Shown one piece after another: positions 62,246-64,000 of a stretch of 64,000 nt of DNA (position 1 is its first letter; each line of letters opens with the position of its first letter). A program made the position numbers and the translations under genes. This DNA comes from Skeletonema tropicum (Eukaryota; Bacillariophyta; Thalassiosirophyceae; Thalassiosirales; Thalassiosiraceae). Below the pieces are notes generated by a model that searched no databases, was not told where the DNA came from, and worked only from the letters and a program-made list of their open reading frames with translations. Location: the NCBI GenBank assembly GCA_037178625.1, contig CM074127.1, positions 248,001 to 312,000 of the forward strand, given 5' to 3'.

Positions 62246-62660
62246 GGTGGCAAACTTATGGACGATGTGTATGATGTGCGCTTTCTATGCTACTGATTAT
62301 CAGATTGATACTAACACTTGAGTAGTATTTCTCAATGTGCACAAGTTAAGACCCGTTTAGATACTTACACTACTGTGCTGTGCAAATCAATGGTTGCATT
62401 GTCATGAGCCAGTTGGCCACGCCACCTGCTGTTCTGTTGGTGGTGGCGGTATCTTTGTGAGAACCGGCTCGATGCAGGAGTGGGGCGTTGATGCGTGATG
62501 GCCGTCCGTCCGCGCATTGGATGGCTTTGCGTGCTTCGCGCTTTGCGCTGGGAGTTTGCACTGCACTTTCTGCGTTGCCTTTCATTTCATGTGCTCATTC
62601 CATTTCAATCGCACAGAAAACCAACAATAAGTAGTACTTGGCAAGACACTTCATTGTATC
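62246..62660. other. Divergent promoter region
   Basis: 415 bp between CLU (minus) and PAM18 (plus). A partial motif, aataagtagtacttgg at about 62627, lies 20-35 bp before the PAM18 start and resembles the 3' half of the TACGTAGGAATTAGTAC consensus. Confidence 0.45.
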
Positions 62661-63548
62661 ATGCTTGGAAGGGTTGCAAGCTCAGGAGCATCATCATCGG
62701 CGGCAAGGATGATGAATGCTTCCTCTGCAATATCTAGATTACGGTCAGCAAATGTATCAAGTTGTAGTAATGTTAGGCGGCATCAATTAAGCACGCTTCA
62801 AGCCATTCCACAGCACTTTCTTCTCAATGCACAGCCACACTTTGCTACCGGGCTGCCGTCATGTCGAGACGAAGATGATGACAACAACAAAACTGATAGA
62901 GCTAACAACATATTGCGTCATTCGTCTGCAAAGATGACCCACTGGAACAAAACTACAACACCAATGCAACACAATCATACCATCCTCCGTCAATATCACA
63001 CAACACTCCCACAAGAACGAGGTGTCGCAATAGTATTAACACTCGGTGCGGTAGCGGCCACTGCCAAAGCTGGTCAGTATGCAGTACAGGGATACAATGA
63101 ATGGAAGGTTGCTGCGGAAGAAGAACGGAAGCGTCAAGAATTAGAGGAGAAGAATAATCCAAAGCCAAAGGCAGAGGAGGCTGCTACGCATAAAGCGCAA
63201 GATGAAGCAAAGAAAGAGGACAATTCCAATAATAGTCAATCACAGCAGTCGACTGCCGGTGGTGGTGGTGGAAAGGCAAAAACAGAAGAAACCAAACGTG
63301 AAAACTTTTTTGCCAAATTCTTCAACCTTTCCGTAGGGTCCAAATACTACGAAGGAGGCTTCGAAGAACAAATGACTCGAAAAGAGGCAGCTCTCATTCT
63401 AGGTGTGAGGGAATCCAGTACTGCCAAACGTATCAAGGAGGCGCATCGGAAGTTGTTGATTTTGAATCATCCTGATACGGGGGGTAGTACGTATATGGCT
63501 GGGAAGATTAATGAGGCGAAGGAGCTTTTGTTGAAGGGAAAGAAGTAA
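62661..63548 (+). CDS. PAM18/TIM14 J-protein of the mitochondrial import motor
   Basis: 295 residues, against about 110-170 in most PAM18. A Ser/Arg-rich, Asp-free N-terminus is typical of a mitochondrial presequence. One membrane segment ([18 protein letters not shown]) follows at about 121-140. Then comes a charged linker of about 90 residues (Glu/Lys/Gln) not seen in yeast or human. The J domain at the end has [48 protein letters not shown], with the essential HPD. It stimulates mitochondrial Hsp70 at TIM23, normally paired with PAM16. The HPD makes it PAM18, not PAM16. Confidence 0.88.
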   Translation: MLGRVASSGASSSAARMMNASSAISRLRSANVSSCSNVRRHQLSTLQAIPQHFLLNAQPHFATGLPSCRDEDDDNNKTDRANNILRHSSAKMTHWNKTTTPMQHNHTILRQYHTTLPQERGVAIVLTLGAVAATAKAGQYAVQGYNEWKVAAEEERKRQELEEKNNPKPKAEEAATHKAQDEAKKEDNSNNSQSQQSTAGGGGGKAKTEETKRENFFAKFFNLSVGSKYYEGGFEEQMTRKEAALILGVRESSTAKRIKEAHRKLLILNHPDTGGSTYMAGKINEAKELLLKGKK

Positions 63549-63937
63549 TTTCAAGTAATAATGTCCTTGTGTGTAGTAGCTAATGAGTTTATGTCTCAAA
63601 TGTGATTGTTGCATGCAGCTGATGGGCGGTTACCATGATGTTATGATAACTGAAATAAAACTCAGGTGATGATGATAACAGGTGTGCTATTATATTTATC
63701 GCATTGAACTTAAACAGTACACTACATATACGAGGAACGAATCTCCTCAGCATTGTTTTCACACGTGTCATTTCCATTCGTTTCAATGACGGTCCAATAT
63801 TATAATGTTGTGTTGGGGTGTGGTAAAATAAATTATTGTGAAACTATATTGATCAAACACCGGCAAAAATTTATGATGTGCCGCAACAGCAATGACCAAT
63901 ACGAATACATGGCCCAGTGGAATCTGTCTCAGGATAC
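63549..63937. other. Intergenic, 3' ends of PAM18 and H2A
   Basis: 389 bp between convergent genes. AT-rich, with no supported ORF and no repeat recognised. Confidence 0.5.
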
Positions 63938-64000
63938 TTAATAATCCTGGCTCTTACTGGACATGGACTTGGAGGCAGTCTTCTTGGGAAGGAGCACAGC
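63938..64000 (-). CDS. Histone H2A.X-type, C-terminal end only
   Basis: The last 20 codons and stop of a gene that continues past the window. The minus strand reads A-V-L-L-P-K-K-T-A-S-K-S-M-S-S-K-S-Q-D-Y then TAA. A-V-L-L-P-K-K-T is the invariant end of the H2A fold, and S-Q-D-Y is the S-Q-[D/E]-aromatic phosphorylation motif of H2A.X, whose Ser is phosphorylated at DNA breaks. Whether the fold is canonical upstream cannot be seen. Confidence 0.85.
   Translation of the reverse strand, partial: AVLLPKKTASKSMSSKSQDY

Overview
The window reads as nuclear DNA of a photosynthetic stramenopile, most likely a centric diatom. The support is: intron-poor genes with short GT-AG introns (about 88-158 bp); two adjacent heat-shock-factor-type genes, a family known to be expanded in diatoms; three proteins whose N-termini look like signal peptides ending at an A-F or similar site, the diatom route into the complex plastid; poly-Q/poly-N/Ser-rich low-complexity tails; and a selenoprotein gene with its own SECIS element. 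Species assignment is inference.

Layout. 1-7.6 kb is a tandem satellite with a 189-190 bp monomer organised in a ~1,270 bp higher-order repeat. It is interrupted by a 2,035 bp TIR element (5293-7327) flanked by a 7 bp target duplication. The array decays at its right edge (7.33-7.85 kb). 7.9-13.2 kb is transposon-rich and gene-poor: a foldback or tRNA-like pair, a broken zinc-finger transposase-like gene, and long empty stretches. From 13.2 kb onward the window is gene-dense euchromatin: a zinc-ribbon protein, two HSF genes, a secreted protein, the GRC3/NOL9 RNA kinase, a poly-Q protein, a GT23-like fucosyltransferase, a KNL1/Spc7-like candidate kinetochore protein, a plastid alpha/beta hydrolase, a four-TM protein with a long disordered tail, a WDR76/CMR1 protein with a PIP box, GCP2 of the gamma-tubulin complex, a membrane protein, a CYTH/thiamine-triphosphatase-like enzyme, a CDK9/12-class kinase, a DMT sugar-phosphate/nucleotide-sugar transporter, DDI1, a four-exon plastid membrane protein, a pair of tandem coiled-coil paralogues, selenoprotein W, CLU/TIF31, PAM18/TIM14, and the 3' end of a histone H2A.X-type gene. 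These are mostly independent housekeeping genes. The only thematic cluster is weak: replication, mitosis and transcription (WDR76-PIP, GCP2, KNL1-like, CDK).

Most interesting points. (1) A two-exon selenoprotein W gene at 56550-56980 reads C-G-G-U with an in-frame TGA, and a form-II SECIS structure can be drawn at 57069-57133. (2) A short motif, consensus TACGTAGGAATTAGTAC, recurs about 14 times, only in non-coding DNA. Most copies lie 40-190 bp upstream of start codons and in the orientation of the gene. (3) A Stowaway-like MITE with TA duplications lies upstream of DDI1. (4) A PIP box and a DWD-type WD repeat occur in one WDR76-like protein. (5) The upstream coiled-coil paralogue has been cut short by a single stop codon.
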